DNA of 51,199 nt from Ornithinibacillus bavariensis (GCF_018333235.1 NZ_BORP01000010.1:1-51199); one strand, 5' to 3'. Shown: positions 9,025 to 18,024, counted from the stretch's first letter. The notes: a model not told the origin generated them from the letters alone. Numbers and translations are program-made.

Positions 9025-9948
9025 ATGTATGTATTTATTGTAAACCCTGTAGCTGGCAATGGTCGAGGCGAGAAGATCTATCGTCGTCTTAGTAAGACGG
9101 ATTATTTTAAACGATTGGATTCTAAAGTATATATAACAGCTTTTCAGGGACATGCAGAGAAAATCGCAAGGCAACTCGTTCTCCAAGCACACACAAATAT
9201 AAAGACAATTATCGTGGTTGGTGGAGATGGGACGATTCATGAGGTAGTAAATGGAATTGGGAATGGTAGAATTCCAATAGGCTATATTCCTGGAGGCTCT
9301 GGAAATGATTTTGGACGTGGATGTAAGGTTAGAGGGACGCCAAAGCAAATGTTACGAAGGATTGTTGAGGATTCTGATGTTACTCCTTATTGGATTGGTG
9401 ATTATTTATTAGAGAATGGCGAAAAGCGTCACTTTGTGAATAGTATTGGATTTGGCTTTGATGCTGAAATTGCAGAACATGCGAATCAATCGGTATATAA
9501 AAAATTATTAAATCGATTTCATATCGGTAAGATTACTTATGTTATTGCACTTATTTTAGTTTTATTTAAATTTAAACCGTTTGAAATCGAAATTGAAGTC
9601 GATGGAACTAGACAAGTTATTAAGAAATGTTGGATGGTAACCATTGCTAATCATCAATATTATGGTGGTGGTATGAAAATAATTCCAACTGCTAAAATTC
9701 AACCACAACGAATGCCGGTTCTTATTATTCAAGATATATCGAAATGGAAGATTCTAGGTTTATTTTTAACGGTTTTTACAGGTAAGCACACCTCTTTTAA
9801 AGAAGTAACGGTTTTAGAGGCTGAGAAGGTTAGTATTTCCTCTACTAATTTAATTTTTTATCAGGTAGACGGACAAACAAGTAAATGTAACACATGTACA
9901 TTATTGAAAAACAGTAGGGAAATTCAAGTTCTAGGGACAAATATCTAG
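9025..9948 (+). CDS. ytlR: diacylglycerol kinase-family lipid kinase
   Basis: About 307 residues of the YegS/BmrU/DagK family, which phosphorylates diacylglycerol-type lipids with ATP. VNPVAGNGRG opens the catalytic domain, GGDGTIHEVVNGI holds the ATP-binding GGDGT, and PGGSGNDFGRG completes the site. The frame is open to 8998, but GGAGAAGA five bases before ATG 9025 supports this start. It lies at the end of the ytgP-ytzG-thpR-ytlQ-ytlR run. The true lipid substrate is unknown. Confidence 0.88.
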   Translation: MYVFIVNPVAGNGRGEKIYRRLSKTDYFKRLDSKVYITAFQGHAEKIARQLVLQAHTNIKTIIVVGGDGTIHEVVNGIGNGRIPIGYIPGGSGNDFGRGCKVRGTPKQMLRRIVEDSDVTPYWIGDYLLENGEKRHFVNSIGFGFDAEIAEHANQSVYKKLLNRFHIGKITYVIALILVLFKFKPFEIEIEVDGTRQVIKKCWMVTIANHQYYGGGMKIIPTAKIQPQRMPVLIIQDISKWKILGLFLTVFTGKHTSFKEVTVLEAEKVSISSTNLIFYQVDGQTSKCNTCTLLKNSREIQVLGTNI

Positions 9949-10100
9949 TAAACTATCAAATTATTAACATGTATTTCCAAGGCTAATTTTTAGACAGGTA
10001 TCTTGAAAATAATGATAGAATTCGTTAATCTATAATCATGTCTGTTTTTAAATAAGATAGATTTAGCTATAGATAAATTAGTTGTTTAAGGAATGGTTGG

Positions 10101-10907
10101 ATGGATTGGATAGGCAAAGTATTAGATAAAGAATGGAATATCATGCCAGCAGGTGGATTAACAGGAGAGGCATTTGTTGCAAGAAAAGGTTCAAAGCAAC
10201 TTTTTTTAAAGAGAAATTCATCGCCATTTTTAGCAGTTTTATCTGCGGGAGGCTTCGTACCGAAGCTAGTATGGACGAAACGACTGGATAATGGTGATGT
10301 TGTCACTGCTCAAAAATGGCTTCCGGGAAGAGAATTAAGACCAGCTGAAATGCAACACAATAGAGTCGCTGATCTTATTCATAAAATCCATCATTCAGCA
10401 GAGCTTTTCTCCATGCTGTTACGTTTAGGTAAAAAGCCAAAAACAGCTGAGGATCATTTTCAAACCATTCGCCAACGATTGTTGACCAACCAGCTTGAGG
10501 GTTTCTCTATTGAAATTAGAGAAGGAATCGATAATTTATATAAACATTTAGATGTTACTCGTCAACAACGATTAACTGTATGTCATGGCGACATCAACCA
10601 TCACAATCTATTATTAACAGATACAGATGAATTATTTTTAATTGATTGGGATCAAACCATGATTGCTGATCCAATTGCCGATTATGGTATGATTTTAAAC
10701 TCATATATACCAAAAGAAAATTGGAATAATTGGTTGAAAAGATATGGGATCACATTAAATAGACAATTTATTATTCGAATGTATTGGTACTTGATTGCTG
10801 ATTCCTTAGCATTTTTATCCTTTCATTTTGAACGGGATGAAAAAGATAAATTTGAGGAGAGGCTGGAAAAGCTTCAAGATCTGAACATGCAAATGAAATT
10901 ACTGTAG
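10101..10907 (+). CDS. ytmP: APH/choline kinase-family phosphotransferase (YtmP-like)
   Basis: A 268-residue protein with the aminoglycoside/choline kinase fold. The catalytic loop CHGDINHHNLLL carries Asp and Asn, and LIDWDQ supplies the metal-binding Asp. The substrate is unknown; the position before ytzH and trmB matches ytmP of B. subtilis, so antibiotic resistance is not implied. AAGGA lies eight bases before ATG. The 3' end overlaps the convergent ytzH gene by nine bases. Confidence 0.85.
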   Translation: MDWIGKVLDKEWNIMPAGGLTGEAFVARKGSKQLFLKRNSSPFLAVLSAGGFVPKLVWTKRLDNGDVVTAQKWLPGRELRPAEMQHNRVADLIHKIHHSAELFSMLLRLGKKPKTAEDHFQTIRQRLLTNQLEGFSIEIREGIDNLYKHLDVTRQQRLTVCHGDINHHNLLLTDTDELFLIDWDQTMIADPIADYGMILNSYIPKENWNNWLKRYGITLNRQFIIRMYWYLIADSLAFLSFHFERDEKDKFEERLEKLQDLNMQMKLL

Positions 10908-11186
10908 ATTCGATTGCTCGATTGCACTAATCCAATTATTTATATTGTCTTTATTAGAAAGAATATGTTCTTCGTGATTCTGTACACTTTCACCTTGCCT
11001 ACCGTAATTGTATATTTCAGGTAAGAGTTGTTGAATCTGTTCATTGGTGATGCTATTATTTGCCATTATTGATTTAACTAAGCGTTTTATTTGTTGATAT
11101 TCTGAAATTTGTGCACAGCATTCTGATTGATGCTCGTCTAACAAATCTGTAAGTAATTCTAGTTGATGATTTACATTTAATGTCAT
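10899..11186 (-). CDS. ytzH: YtzH-like small protein
   Basis: A 95-residue helical protein without membrane segments, of unknown function. It sits antisense between ytmP and trmB, as in B. subtilis. GAGGTGA lies six bases before its ATG. It overlaps ytmP tail to tail and its start diverges from trmB within about 80 bases, so there is no room for a separate terminator. Confidence 0.82.
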   Translation of the reverse strand: MTLNVNHQLELLTDLLDEHQSECCAQISEYQQIKRLVKSIMANNSITNEQIQQLLPEIYNYGRQGESVQNHEEHILSNKDNINNWISAIEQSNLQ

Positions 11187-11266
11187 CTTTTTTCACCTCA
11201 TCGACTAGTATTCGATATTTCACTAAATTTATGTATAAGTATCAAATAGAAAGAGGTGCAGCTCTG

Positions 11267-11908
11267 TTGCGACAACGAAATAAACCTTGGGCAGATACGT
11301 ATTTACTAGAACATACTAATTTAGTAATTCCCAACCCAAGTGAGTATAAAAATAAGTGGCAAGAGCTATTTGGTAATTCTAATCCAGTCCACGTAGAAAT
11401 AGGAACCGGAAAAGGTCAATTTATTACTGGGATGGCTAAGCAGTATCCTGACATTAATTTTATCGGGATTGAATTGGCAAAGAGTGTAATAGTTACTGCA
11501 GCACAAAAAGTCACTGAATCAGGTCAGAGTAACATTCGTCTCATAAACGAGAATGCAGAAAACGTAATGGATATATTCGGGAGTAATGAGATTGCTACCA
11601 TTTATTTAAATTTTTCTGATCCATGGCCGAAAAATCGTCATGAAAAAAGAAGACTTACATTTCATGCCTTCTTAAAACGATATGAGGATGTATTAAATCC
11701 ATCCGGTGAATTAGTATTTAAAACTGATAATCGAGGTTTATTTGAGTATTCATTAGTTAGCTTCTCCAATTATGGCATGGTTCTAAAAGAAGTAAGTCTT
11801 GATTTACATCAATTAAACGATCCTGAAAATATTATGACAGAATATGAGGAAAAATTCTCCGCAAAAGGTCAGCAAATCTATCGTTGTAAAGCAGCATTCA
11901 AGAAATAA
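11267..11908 (+). CDS. trmB: tRNA (guanine-N7-)-methyltransferase
   Basis: About 213 residues. VEIGTGKGQFI is the SAM-binding glycine loop, NFSDPWPKNRHEKRRL is the TrmB signature that positions tRNA, and FKTDNRGLFEYSL lies near the C-terminus. It makes m7G46 in tRNA. The frame is open to 11180, but the conserved protein begins near RQRNKPWAD; TTG at 11267, eight bases after AGAGGTG, gives the family length. ytzH diverges upstream. Confidence 0.93.
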   Translation: MRQRNKPWADTYLLEHTNLVIPNPSEYKNKWQELFGNSNPVHVEIGTGKGQFITGMAKQYPDINFIGIELAKSVIVTAAQKVTESGQSNIRLINENAENVMDIFGSNEIATIYLNFSDPWPKNRHEKRRLTFHAFLKRYEDVLNPSGELVFKTDNRGLFEYSLVSFSNYGMVLKEVSLDLHQLNDPENIMTEYEEKFSAKGQQIYRCKAAFKK

Positions 11909-11948
11909 TCGGATTCTTATCATATGTTTTAACTATAAAATGTTTTAG

Positions 11949-11990
11949 AAGGTGTTCGCTCATTAAAAGCTTCCGAACGCCTTTCTTATT
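11949..11990 (+). terminator. terminator after trmB
   Basis: AAGGTGTTCG pairs with CGAACGCCTT (one G-U) and is followed by TTCTTATT, about 40 bases past the trmB stop. Confidence 0.8.
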
Positions 11991-12065
11991 CGTATCATTT
12001 GTTAACGTTTTCATTTTGATATACTGTTTGATAAACTCTTAGTAGGAAAGAAAGGGGAGTATATA

Positions 12066-12920
12066 ATGGAATCATTACAAATAGGACGGGGAAGGATTAC
12101 CTGGCTAAATGGTGGGGTGAATTTCCTAGATGGGGGAGCCATGTTTGGGGTTGTACCAAAGCCGTTATGGGGAAAAAAATATCCTTGCAATGATAAAAAC
12201 CAAATTGAATTAAGAACAGATCCTTTGTTATTCCAAATCGATGGAAAAAATTTGCTAATCGATACAGGAATCGGCAATCACAAACTAACAGAAAAGCAGC
12301 TGCGAAATTTTGGTGTGTTAGAGGAATCGTCTGTGGAGTCATCCCTTAGCGAATTAGATTTATCAGCAGATGATATAGATATCGTATTAATGACACATCT
12401 CCATTTTGATCATGCCTGTGGGCTTACGAGTAGGACAGATGAAGGCGGCTATGCATCGGTATTTAGAAACGCAGATATATTCACGACGGATATAGAATGG
12501 GCAGAAATGCGCAATCCAAATATTAGGTCTATTAATACGTATTGGGAAGAAAATTGGAAACCAGTTGAACATCAAGTAAAGACCTTTCAGCAAGAGATTG
12601 AACTATTACCAGGCTTAAGAATGATTCATTCTGGAGGACATAGTGACGGCCATGCTATTATCATTTTTGAGGATAGTGGTGAGATGTTCATACATATGGC
12701 AGATTTAATGGCTACAAATGCACATCAAAATAAATTATGGGCAATGGCCTATGATGATTATCCGGTTACTTCCGTACATCAAAAAGAAAAATGGATGGAC
12801 TTCGGCTATCAAAGAAATGCATGGTTTACATTTTATCATGATGCTTATTTTCGTGCGATAAAATTTAATAAATTTGGTGAGCAAGAAGATGTTGTTAGAA
12901 GAGAAAGATATGAATATTAA
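12066..12920 (+). CDS. ytnP: metallo-beta-lactamase-fold hydrolase, YtnP lactonase family
   Basis: A 284-residue two-zinc hydrolase. HLHFDH at 111-116 supplies His111, His113, Asp115 and His116; His192 in SGGHSDGH, Asp213 in MADL and His258 in YHDAYF complete the usual site. B. subtilis YtnP is reported to degrade acyl homoserine lactones (quorum quenching); the same activity here is inferred. AGGGGAG lies seven bases before ATG. It is monocistronic, between a terminator and a bidirectional hairpin. Confidence 0.9.
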   Translation: MESLQIGRGRITWLNGGVNFLDGGAMFGVVPKPLWGKKYPCNDKNQIELRTDPLLFQIDGKNLLIDTGIGNHKLTEKQLRNFGVLEESSVESSLSELDLSADDIDIVLMTHLHFDHACGLTSRTDEGGYASVFRNADIFTTDIEWAEMRNPNIRSINTYWEENWKPVEHQVKTFQQEIELLPGLRMIHSGGHSDGHAIIIFEDSGEMFIHMADLMATNAHQNKLWAMAYDDYPVTSVHQKEKWMDFGYQRNAWFTFYHDAYFRAIKFNKFGEQEDVVRRERYEY

Positions 12921-12929
12921 AATGAGAAA

Positions 12930-12971
12930 ATGGGTCTGTGCTAAGAAGTTTTTTAGTGCAGACCCATTGTT
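12930..12971. terminator. bidirectional terminator between ytnP and ytzB
   Basis: ATGGGTCTG and CAGACCCAT pair, and the stem extends through TGCTAA/TTAGTG with wobbles. T-rich tracts follow on both strands, serving the two convergent genes. Confidence 0.8.
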
Positions 12972-12978
12972 TGACTAT

Positions 12979-13293
12979 TTAAATGGATTCTATCACATCA
13001 ATGACAGTACCAGTAGTCGCATCTGCATAAAATTCATACTGTTTATTTTGCCCGTCTATATTTCGTGTTACACCACCATGATAAGCAGTGTATTGTAATC
13101 CGTTTTTTTCAATGGTCTCTGGTTTCATATAAATCCAAGAGCCACTGATTGGTCCGAGTTTTTTAAAGGTTTCTTTCACTTTTACTAATGCTTTTTCTGG
13201 TGTTGTTTTTTGATTTCGGTTTAGCTGCTGCTTGGTAACATACCCTGCTGCATAGCCTAAGCCTGCAGCTAAAACTGTCTTTTTCCAACTCAT
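12979..13293 (-). CDS. ytzB: YtzB-like PepSY-domain protein
   Basis: A 104-residue protein. The N-terminus MSWKKTVLAAGLGYAAGY is a short hydrophobic anchor or signal. A single PepSY-like domain occupies about residues 32-104, ending with EFYADATTGTVIDVI, the usual strand-turn-strand. PepSY domains often modulate peptidases, but no partner is shown here. GAGGTGA lies six bases before ATG. The position opposite ytnP and before ytoP matches B. subtilis. Confidence 0.82.
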   Translation of the reverse strand: MSWKKTVLAAGLGYAAGYVTKQQLNRNQKTTPEKALVKVKETFKKLGPISGSWIYMKPETIEKNGLQYTAYHGGVTRNIDGQNKQYEFYADATTGTVIDVIESI

Positions 13294-13468
13294 TACCTAT
13301 CACCTCATGTGTAGATTGGTTTTCATTACTATTATTCCCTAAGTGTATGGTAGTAAGTATAACGTAAAAGCCTTAAAATTAAAAATATATTAAGCGTTCT
13401 TAATGGAAACAAGGATAGGCATTCGTTATACTAAAATGGTATGATACATATTTAATGGAGGGGTACCT

Positions 13469-14533
13469 ATGAATCAAGAAACGTTAGAACTATTTAAAAC
13501 GCTAACAGAATTACAAGGCGCGCCTGGGAATGAACATCCAGTCCGAGCTTTTATGAAATCACAATTAGAGAAGTACTCTGACGAAGTTATTCATGATAAT
13601 CTTGGTGGTGTATATGGGGTAAAACATGGTACAGGTCCACGGGTAATGGTGGCTGGTCACATGGATGAAGTAGGATTTATGGTCACTCAAATAACAAAGC
13701 AAGGATTAATTCGCTTTCAGACGCTTGGTGGCTGGTGGAACCAAGTACTACTAGCACAACGAGTACAGATTATGACAGATAATGGTCCTGTGATTGGGGT
13801 TATTAGCTCTATTCCTCCACATAATTTGACAGAGGAACAACGTAAGAAACCAATGGACATTAAAAATATGTTAATTGATATTGGTGCCGATAATAAAGCA
13901 GATGCTGAAAAAATTGGAATTAAGCCAGGCCAATCCATTGTTCCAATCTGTCCATTTACACCAATGGCAAATCCTAAAAAGATTTTAGCAAAAGCATGGG
14001 ATAATCGTTATGGCTGTGGTCTTGCGATAGAATTATTAAAAGAACTACAAAACGAAGTACTTCCTAACCAATTATACTCTGGGGCAACCGTACAAGAAGA
14101 GGTTGGTCTCCGCGGTGCAAAAATTGCAGCAAATTTAATAAATCCAGATATATATTATGCATTAGATGCATCACCAGCAAATGATATGACAGGTAGTGAT
14201 AGTGAATTTGGTCATTTAGGGAAAGGTGCATTATTACGTATATACGATCGGTCTATGATTACACACCGAGGAATGCGAGAATTTGTATTAGATACTGCAG
14301 AGTCTAATAATATTCCTTATCAATATTTTATTTCACAAGGTGGAACAGATGCAGGTAGTGTACATCTTTCTGGAAATGGTGTACCATCTGCAGTTATTGG
14401 AATTTGCTCACGTTACATTCATACATCCGCATCAATTATTCATGTTGATGATTATGCAGCTGCAAAAGAACTATTAATTAAGCTTGTGAAAGCAACTGAT
14501 CAGAATGCGGTTGACACAATACGTAAACAATAA
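13469..14533 (+). CDS. ytoP: M42-family metallo-aminopeptidase (YtoP-like)
   Basis: A 354-residue dinuclear metal peptidase of the glutamyl aminopeptidase/endoglucanase M family. AGHMDEVGF carries the first metal His and Asp, WDNRYGCG the bridging Asp, QEEVGLRGA the catalytic and metal Glu pair, DASPAND another metal Asp, and [12 protein letters not shown] the last metal His. It is cytosolic and trims peptides. GGAGGGG lies five bases before ATG. A terminator follows. Confidence 0.93.
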   Translation: MNQETLELFKTLTELQGAPGNEHPVRAFMKSQLEKYSDEVIHDNLGGVYGVKHGTGPRVMVAGHMDEVGFMVTQITKQGLIRFQTLGGWWNQVLLAQRVQIMTDNGPVIGVISSIPPHNLTEEQRKKPMDIKNMLIDIGADNKADAEKIGIKPGQSIVPICPFTPMANPKKILAKAWDNRYGCGLAIELLKELQNEVLPNQLYSGATVQEEVGLRGAKIAANLINPDIYYALDASPANDMTGSDSEFGHLGKGALLRIYDRSMITHRGMREFVLDTAESNNIPYQYFISQGGTDAGSVHLSGNGVPSAVIGICSRYIHTSASIIHVDDYAAAKELLIKLVKATDQNAVDTIRKQ

Positions 14534-14537
14534 TCTG

Positions 14538-14572
14538 AAAAACAGCTGCCCCTTGTGAGTAGCTGTTTTTTA
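14538..14572 (+). terminator. terminator after ytoP
   Basis: AAAAACAGCT and AGCTGTTTTT flank a 13-base loop, just past the ytoP stop. Confidence 0.85.
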
Positions 14573-14612
14573 ATCATGGGTATTCGCCCGTTCACAGAAG
14601 GAGATAATTGCC

Positions 14613-15119
14613 ATGAACATAATTGTTGGCTCAAAAAATCCAACTAAAGTTAATGCTGTACAAGCAATATTCGAAGATGCTGACGTAAAAGGCATAGAAG
14701 TTCCATCACTCGTATCTGCACAGCCTTTTTCCGACGAGGAGACAATGGAAGGGGCAATAAACCGTGCAAAGCAATGTGCTAATTCAAGGTCTGGAAGTGT
14801 TGGCATAGGGCTTGAAGGCGGTGTCATGTATGTTAGGGATGAATTATATTTATGTAATTGGGGAGCGCTTGTAACGCCAACTGGAGAAGTATTTGTAGCT
14901 AGTGGTGCGCGAGTTGTATTACCAAAAAATATTGAAATCGAACTTAAAAAAGGTGTCGAGCTGGGAATTATTATGGATGAATATGCTCATAAGAAAGGCG
15001 TATCTAAAAAAGAGGGTGCAATCGGAATTTTCACTAATGGGTTATTGAATCGCATGGATATGTTCTCCCAGGTTGTGGTTTTACTAAAAGGACAATGGGA
15101 TTTCTGGAAGGATAAGTAG
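14613..15119 (+). CDS. DUF84-family NTPase, inosine/xanthosine triphosphatase (YjjX-like)
   Basis: A 168-residue protein starting MNIIVGSKNPTKVNAV, the nucleotide-binding start of the YjjX family. FSDEETMEGAINRA and GIGLEGGV are conserved further in. The family hydrolyses non-canonical ITP/XTP to clean the nucleotide pool; activity here is inferred. AAGGAG lies ten bases before ATG. It stands between two terminators, so it is monocistronic. Confidence 0.85.
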   Translation: MNIIVGSKNPTKVNAVQAIFEDADVKGIEVPSLVSAQPFSDEETMEGAINRAKQCANSRSGSVGIGLEGGVMYVRDELYLCNWGALVTPTGEVFVASGARVVLPKNIEIELKKGVELGIIMDEYAHKKGVSKKEGAIGIFTNGLLNRMDMFSQVVVLLKGQWDFWKDK

Positions 15120-15126
15120 TCATACA

Positions 15127-15173
15127 AATAGGGTTAGTCAGTAGTAGCTATAAGTTGCTGGACTAACCCTATT
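15127..15173. terminator. bidirectional terminator
   Basis: A perfect 13-bp stem, AATAGGGTTAGTC with GACTAACCCTATT, lies between convergent genes, with AT-rich tails on both sides. Confidence 0.85.
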
Positions 15174-15191
15174 ATTTATTAAAATGAAAAA

Positions 15192-15632
15192 TTATTCAAA
15201 AATATAACCGATAACATCTAATGCTTGATCAATCGTTTCTACGGTAACATTTGCTTTATTCGAAAGTTCTTTTAGTGGGTGTATGAGACTCTTCGGGCGA
15301 ATAATAATGGTTGGTTTATTCATCGTAATCGCAACACTTGTATCCATCGCTGTATTCCATTGTTTATATTGTTCACCAAAGAGTGCGATGACGATATCTG
15401 CCTTTTCCATCAATACTTGCGTTCTAAAATTATTTATATCAGAAGCAGCATCATCCTTGTAATAACTGCCAGGTTGCTTTCCTAGAATCTCTTCCCCAAT
15501 ATTATCAGAACGATCATGGTTTGTTTGAGGACCTACAAGCTTTAATGGCAGCTGACGTTCCTGTGCTTTTTTCTTTACTTCCTCACGCCAATTATCATGA
15601 ATTTGACCCGCTAAATAAACGATAAACTCCAT
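15192..15632 (-). CDS. ytoQ: YtoQ-family protein
   Basis: About 146 residues starting MEFIVYLAGQIHDNWREE. The N-terminal VYLAGQIH and later ADIVIALFGEQYKQWNTAMD resemble nucleoside 2-deoxyribosyltransferase-like/YtoQ folds, but the reaction is unknown. The frame is open to 15647; GGAGGG seven bases before ATG 15632 decides the start (ATG 15635, four bases away, is possible). It is convergent with the DUF84 gene. Confidence 0.82.
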   Translation of the reverse strand: MEFIVYLAGQIHDNWREEVKKKAQERQLPLKLVGPQTNHDRSDNIGEEILGKQPGSYYKDDAASDINNFRTQVLMEKADIVIALFGEQYKQWNTAMDTSVAITMNKPTIIIRPKSLIHPLKELSNKANVTVETIDQALDVIGYIFE

Positions 15633-15780
15633 CATACTTCCCTCCACTTTTCAATACTATTCATTTATATTAATAGTAACGAATGAATGGGGAAATGGGA
15701 AGTTATTTGGTAGGAATGCTTGAAATATCTCGAAATAATAGTAATATAAAATATGGAGTAGGCTAAAAGTAGGGGGATAA

Positions 15781-16293
15781 GTGAAGATGACAAAGACTAC
15801 TTATATTGTAACTGCCTTGTTAGTACTTTTTATTTTTGTATTGAGTACAGTTAACTATCAATCAGAGGACAGGGTTATAAAGGAAGCCGGGGAAGCGGCC
15901 CAAACTATTTTTAGTAATGAAGATATCCCAGAAGAGAATTTTCAGGGTTCATACTTTTCTTTCTACTTGCCTAAGGATATGGAAGCGGCAGAAGCCGATG
16001 CGAATAATGCTGTACTTCAGCACGGTGATCAAATGTTTATTGTTTTTTATAATCCACTGGAAACGAAAAAGAGTGATTTAAACTTCAATGCAGCTCAAAA
16101 TAAGGAAGCAATTTTGTTGGAGTCCTTTAAGGATGAAGAAAAGTTTGGTTATATTCGTATTCTTCCGGAAAAGAAAGATTATGAATTGCAGGTAGGTGTA
16201 GGTGGTGTAAAGGTGACGACCTATACCGAAAAAAGTGAAATTATTGAAGATGCCGAAAGAATTATGAAAATAGCCCTATCAATTGTAAAGTAA
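15781..16293 (+). CDS. membrane-anchored extracytoplasmic protein, unknown function
   Basis: A 170-residue protein. One N-terminal helix (about 6-25) is followed by a soluble domain predicted outside the cell, rich in Glu, Asp and Lys. There is no lipobox cysteine, so it is an anchored protein rather than a lipoprotein. The start is GTG at 15781, four bases after AGGGGG; ATG 15787 is an alternative. I do not recognise it. It occupies the place before ytpQ where B. subtilis carries the thioredoxin-like ytpP, and is not similar to a thioredoxin. Confidence 0.75.
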   Translation: MKMTKTTYIVTALLVLFIFVLSTVNYQSEDRVIKEAGEAAQTIFSNEDIPEENFQGSYFSFYLPKDMEAAEADANNAVLQHGDQMFIVFYNPLETKKSDLNFNAAQNKEAILLESFKDEEKFGYIRILPEKKDYELQVGVGGVKVTTYTEKSEIIEDAERIMKIALSIVK

Positions 16294-16306
16294 AGATAAG
16301 ACTCTC

Positions 16307-16342
16307 GCTAGCAATAAGCATTGTGCTAGCTTTTTCTTTTTT
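16307..16342 (+). terminator. terminator after the 170-aa protein gene
   Basis: GCTAGCA and TGCTAGC close a ten-base loop, followed by TTTTTCTTTTTT. Confidence 0.85.
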
Positions 16343-16435
16343 ACGAAAAGTAAAATGGTTGACATGGATATTTAGTATAATAAGATGAATAAAGAAAATA
16401 GTCTTAAATGAGGTTTTTGTGTTTTCCTAAACCAT

Positions 16436-16491
16436 AAGGAGGTGACAACCTGGTTGTTATGAAGAAAATATAAAATAACCGGGTGTATTAT
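16436..16491 (+). promoter_or_regulatory. ytpQ leader: unused strong RBS and hairpin over the ytpQ RBS
   Basis: AAGGAGGTGA (16436-16445) is a near-perfect ribosome binding site, but the ytpQ start lies more than 45 bases on. A very short frame could use it: CTG at 16450, seven bases away, runs seven codons to TAA. ACCTGGTT (16448-16455) can pair with AACCGGGT (16477-16484), covering the GGGTG that would serve ytpQ. This could be a coupled leader, or the remains of a lost upstream gene. Confidence 0.4.
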
Positions 16492-17295
16492 ATGAAAATG
16501 ACTAGTCTTACGATGAGTAGGCTTTTAAAGGATAGGCTAATCCACCCTGATTATCATACGGAGTATAATAGGGAAAATGGAACCTTCCGTGTAGAATGGA
16601 AGAACTCCAAACAGGGTGTGACCATTAAGCTTTCAAATATAATTAGTAAATACAGTATTCGTGGTGAAGAAGCAATAGATGAATTAATAGAACATATTGA
16701 TGAGTCACTAAAAATTATGAATCAATCGTATCAGCTTGAAGGAAAGGAAAAAAATATATTTCCTGTCATACGCTCTACCTCATTTCCAACGAAATCAAAT
16801 GCTGGCTTAGAGCTCGTATGGAAGGATCATACTGCAGAAACAAGGATATTTTATGCTTTAGATTTAGGGAAATCCTATCGATTGATTGATTATTCTATGC
16901 TAGAAAAAGAAGGATGGGAGAAGAACCGAATTGACGAAATTGCATCCTTCAATCTACGATCGCTTGAAAATGACTATAAGCTTGATACAGTTGCAGATAA
17001 TGATTTTTACTTTTTTGCAAAGCAGGATGGATACGATGCGAGCAGAATTTTAAATGAAGCATTATTAGAAGAGATGAAAGCGAATAGTAAGGGTGATTTA
17101 GCAGTTGCCACACCGCATCAGGATGTATTAATTATTGCTGATATTCAAAATAAAACCGGCTATGACATTTTAGCGCAAATGACCATGCAGTTTTTTACCG
17201 AAGGAAGAATACCAATTACTTCGTTACCATTTATATTCGAGGATAAGAAATTAACACCGATTTTTATTCTTGCTAAAAATAGACCCGAAAAATAA
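16492..17295 (+). CDS. ytpQ: YtpQ-like DUF1444 protein
   Basis: About 267 residues of the DUF1444 family; function unknown. There is no membrane segment or recognisable catalytic motif. The first ATG with sensible spacing is 16492, six bases after GGGTG; the frame opens at GTG 16483. It is followed after about 20 bases by ytpR, as in B. subtilis. Its ribosome binding site may be buried in a hairpin with the upstream leader. Confidence 0.85.
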   Translation: MKMTSLTMSRLLKDRLIHPDYHTEYNRENGTFRVEWKNSKQGVTIKLSNIISKYSIRGEEAIDELIEHIDESLKIMNQSYQLEGKEKNIFPVIRSTSFPTKSNAGLELVWKDHTAETRIFYALDLGKSYRLIDYSMLEKEGWEKNRIDEIASFNLRSLENDYKLDTVADNDFYFFAKQDGYDASRILNEALLEEMKANSKGDLAVATPHQDVLIIADIQNKTGYDILAQMTMQFFTEGRIPITSLPFIFEDKKLTPIFILAKNRPEK

Positions 17296-17314
17296 TGAGG
17301 AAAGAGTGAGTATA

Positions 17315-17920
17315 GTGGACGTTTTTTATAATTCAAAAGGTATTGGGGATGTACTAATTATTCCTTTAGGAGATGCGACCGATCGTTATGATATAAGCAT
17401 TGAAACGATAGGCGATGTAACTAGAATTGTGGACAAACATCAAAAGGTGCTTGGCTATAATATTCAGAATGCATCAACCTACTTCAATCTACCTGATTCA
17501 AATAAAATCAAAGTCACTCCTGAATTATTAGCTTCGTTAAAGGAACTTTTTGCAAAACTGAAGTTGGAGGATAATTTAGACTTTGATTTAAGCCCTAAGT
17601 TTGTTGTTGGATACGTGATGGAGAAAGTGCAACATGAAAATGCAGATAAATTAAGTGTTTGCCAAGTAGATGTCGGAGAGGAAAAATTACAAATCGTATG
17701 TGGTGCACCAAATGTCGAAAAGGGGCAAAAGGTAGTAGTGGCAAAGATAGGTGCTACAATGCCTAGTGGGCTTCGTATTAAACCAACAGAACTTAGAGGA
17801 GTCCCTTCAAATGGTATGATTTGTTCACAAAAGGAACTAGGCATGCCGAATGCGCCGAAAGAAAAAGGTATCTATGTATTAGACGATTCTTATACTGTTG
17901 GGGAGGCTTTTCCTGTATAA
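17315..17920 (+). CDS. ytpR: YtpR, tRNA-binding-domain protein
   Basis: About 201 residues. The N-terminal half is specific to YtpR. The C-terminal half (about 90-201) is an EMAPII/Trbp111-type OB fold like that at the start of PheT, with HENADKLSVCQVDVG, QIVCGAPNV and MICSQKELG. It probably binds tRNA or another structured RNA. The frame is open to 17270; GTG at 17315 (VDVFYNSKGIGD) matches the family start, and GTG 17306 is an alternative. A terminator follows. Confidence 0.88.
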   Translation: MDVFYNSKGIGDVLIIPLGDATDRYDISIETIGDVTRIVDKHQKVLGYNIQNASTYFNLPDSNKIKVTPELLASLKELFAKLKLEDNLDFDLSPKFVVGYVMEKVQHENADKLSVCQVDVGEEKLQIVCGAPNVEKGQKVVVAKIGATMPSGLRIKPTELRGVPSNGMICSQKELGMPNAPKEKGIYVLDDSYTVGEAFPV

Positions 17921-17924
17921 TAGA

Positions 17925-17962
17925 AAGCAGCCTATGTTCTTTGGGACTAGGTTGCTTTTTTA
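17925..17962 (+). terminator. terminator after ytpR
   Basis: AAGCAGCCTA pairs with TAGGTTGCTT (one G-U), followed by a T run. It separates ytpQR from sftA. Confidence 0.85.
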
Positions 17963-18024
17963 ATCAACAATATTTGGCAATAAAACGATATAATAGAGTA
18001 ACGTTTGGATTATGGAAAGAAAGA

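Noticed and set aside
8869-9348. 159-codon minus-strand frame
   Set aside because: It lies fully antisense to the ytlQ end and the catalytic start of ytlR, has no ribosome binding site and a random composition.
16359-16381. TTGACA and TATAAT as a ytpQ promoter
   Set aside because: The boxes are only 11 bases apart, too close for sigma-A; the -10 may be used with a weak -35 further upstream.
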